Assembly: GCF_000172635.2 (NCBI RefSeq)
Contig: NC_018632.1
Coordinates: 2,170,001-2,234,000, forward strand
Length of the DNA: 64,000 nucleotides
Origin: Alteromonas macleodii ATCC 27126
GTDB lineage: Bacteria; Pseudomonadota; Gammaproteobacteria; Enterobacterales; Alteromonadaceae
Direction: 5' to 3'
Shown: positions 63,491 to 64,000 of the stretch, in pieces
Layout of the letters: the number at the start of each line of letters is the position of its first letter
Numbering within the stretch: position 1 is the first letter of the stretch
Position numbers and translations under genes: made by a program
Notes under the pieces: generated by a model
Seen by the model: the letters and a program-made list of their open reading frames with translations, nothing else
The model's database searches: none
Told to the model about the DNA's origin: nothing

Positions 63491-64000
63491 CTACCACTTC
63501 TTCTTAGGTGCGAACAACTCGTCTAATTCGTCTCTTTCTTCTTCTTGCTTCTTGGCGCGATCTTTTTCGTTCACGCTCTTAAGGTTACTTTGGATTTCGT
63601 GTAACCACTCGTTAAGTGTAGCAAGTTTAGACATTGAGTATTCGTCTTGGGGATTTTGATTTTCTAGTGCGTTTTTCGCCTTTTCAAAATACTGTCTGGC
63701 TGACCCAAGCATATTGGTTTGAAGTGCAGCGCGGCCGCGCTTAATCAATGTTTCTACATTTACTTTTACCTGCAAGCGTTCAAGCTGCTTATCTTCATCC
63801 ATGAATACTTTAGAATCAATTTGCCCTTTGCTATGTTCTGAACGAAGAATAATGCGCAGTTTCTTAACGGCCTGAATGTATTGAATGATCATTTTGTCGT
63901 TGTCGGGTAACGCGAAATCGTTAGTGATACCGCTATTGTCCGAAAGAGCAGCGGCGGTTGCTTGCTCACTGCTTGAGATACGCTGTTTTAGTTCAGATGT
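63491..64000 (-). CDS. Hypothetical helical protein, 5' part outside the window
   Basis: The frame is open from 63892 to the right edge (64000), so the protein continues beyond it; ATG 63892 is not necessarily the start. The visible part (about 169 residues) is helical, Lys/Glu/Gln-rich, with a coiled-coil tail (EKDRAKKQEEERDEL) and a basic end (APKKKW). One segment (RGRAALQTNMLGSARQYFEKAKNALE) looks TPR-like. I recognise no family with certainty. No function is proposed. Confidence 0.55.
   Translation of the reverse strand, partial: TSELKQRISSSEQATAAALSDNSGITNDFALPDNDKMIIQYIQAVKKLRIILRSEHSKGQIDSKVFMDEDKQLERLQVKVNVETLIKRGRAALQTNMLGSARQYFEKAKNALENQNPQDEYSMSKLATLNEWLHEIQSNLKSVNEKDRAKKQEEERDELDELFAPKKKW

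Overview
The window reads as chromosome of a marine gammaproteobacterium of the order Alteromonadales, most probably Alteromonas or a close relative. This rests on gene content and order: TonB-dependent receptor loci, the divergent yejK / yejL-yejM block, CmoM, RlmA, PolB, TrhO, PfkA, branched-chain acyl-CoA catabolism genes, many two-component and chemotaxis-type regulators, and REP repeats of the GGGGTCAGAGTAC type. No rRNA, tRNA, phage or CRISPR was recognised. Genes lie on both strands in short operons, many ending in clear stem-loop terminators. Both edges cut genes: cmoM on the left, a coiled-coil/helical protein on the right.

Layout. 1-5 kb: tRNA modification (CmoM), D-lactate dehydrogenase-like and glutathione peroxidase genes, a 3-hydroxyisobutyrate dehydrogenase-like enzyme, and a response regulator with a long TPR-like tail. 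5.2-7.6 kb: an acyl-CoA dehydrogenase and a 3-hydroxyisobutyryl-CoA hydrolase-like gene, preceded by a LiuR-like palindrome; with the dehydrogenase at 2.4 kb they cover several steps of valine breakdown. 7.7-18 kb: RlmA, RhlE, an MscS channel, a signal-peptide-bearing KatG, an outer-membrane barrel and a soluble multi-PAS chemoreceptor. 18.5-21.4 kb: a phospholipase D fused to a VTT membrane domain, overlapping an endonuclease/exonuclease/phosphatase gene, recalling the E. coli clsB-ybhP pair. 21.5-27.7 kb: a LysR regulator facing a TonB receptor, a TauE/SafE permease and a Tat-exported HisC-like aminotransferase, which look like one uptake and processing locus. 27.9-30.2 kb: an overlapping receiver-CheC-histidine kinase operon. 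30-37 kb: MBL hydrolase, PolB, EF-hand protein, acyl-CoA synthetase.

37.0-37.5 kb is a dense cluster of REP-type inverted repeats with no transposase. 37.9-42.8 kb: YejM, YejL, YejK, an internally duplicated QueD-like protein and an M23 peptidase. 42.9-54.7 kb: M61 peptidase, PilZ protein, Mpo1-like protein, a LytS/LytTR-type two-component pair, PfkA, a lipoprotein, a second response regulator-TPR protein with a small secreted neighbour, TrhO and a small EF-hand protein.

54.8-58.7 kb is the accessory region: an AT-rich segment with three integron attC-like sites (about 55825-55958, 57613-57657, 58591-58643), all in one orientation, each directly behind a plus-strand gene, and no integrase in the window. 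This is the signature of a CALIN (attC cluster lacking an integrase). The genes are a HEPN-like protein with an Rx4H motif, a pentapeptide-like membrane protein broken by a one-base frameshift in a T run, and an Mrr-like nuclease apparently split from an N-terminal zinc ribbon. I take this as a small, partly decayed, possibly defence-related cassette array and the most interesting part of the window. The window ends with a membrane-anchored HELVH protein, a DEAD-box helicase, the ScoAB CoA-transferase with a divergent LysR gene and a 12-bp-arm palindrome between them, and the cut gene.
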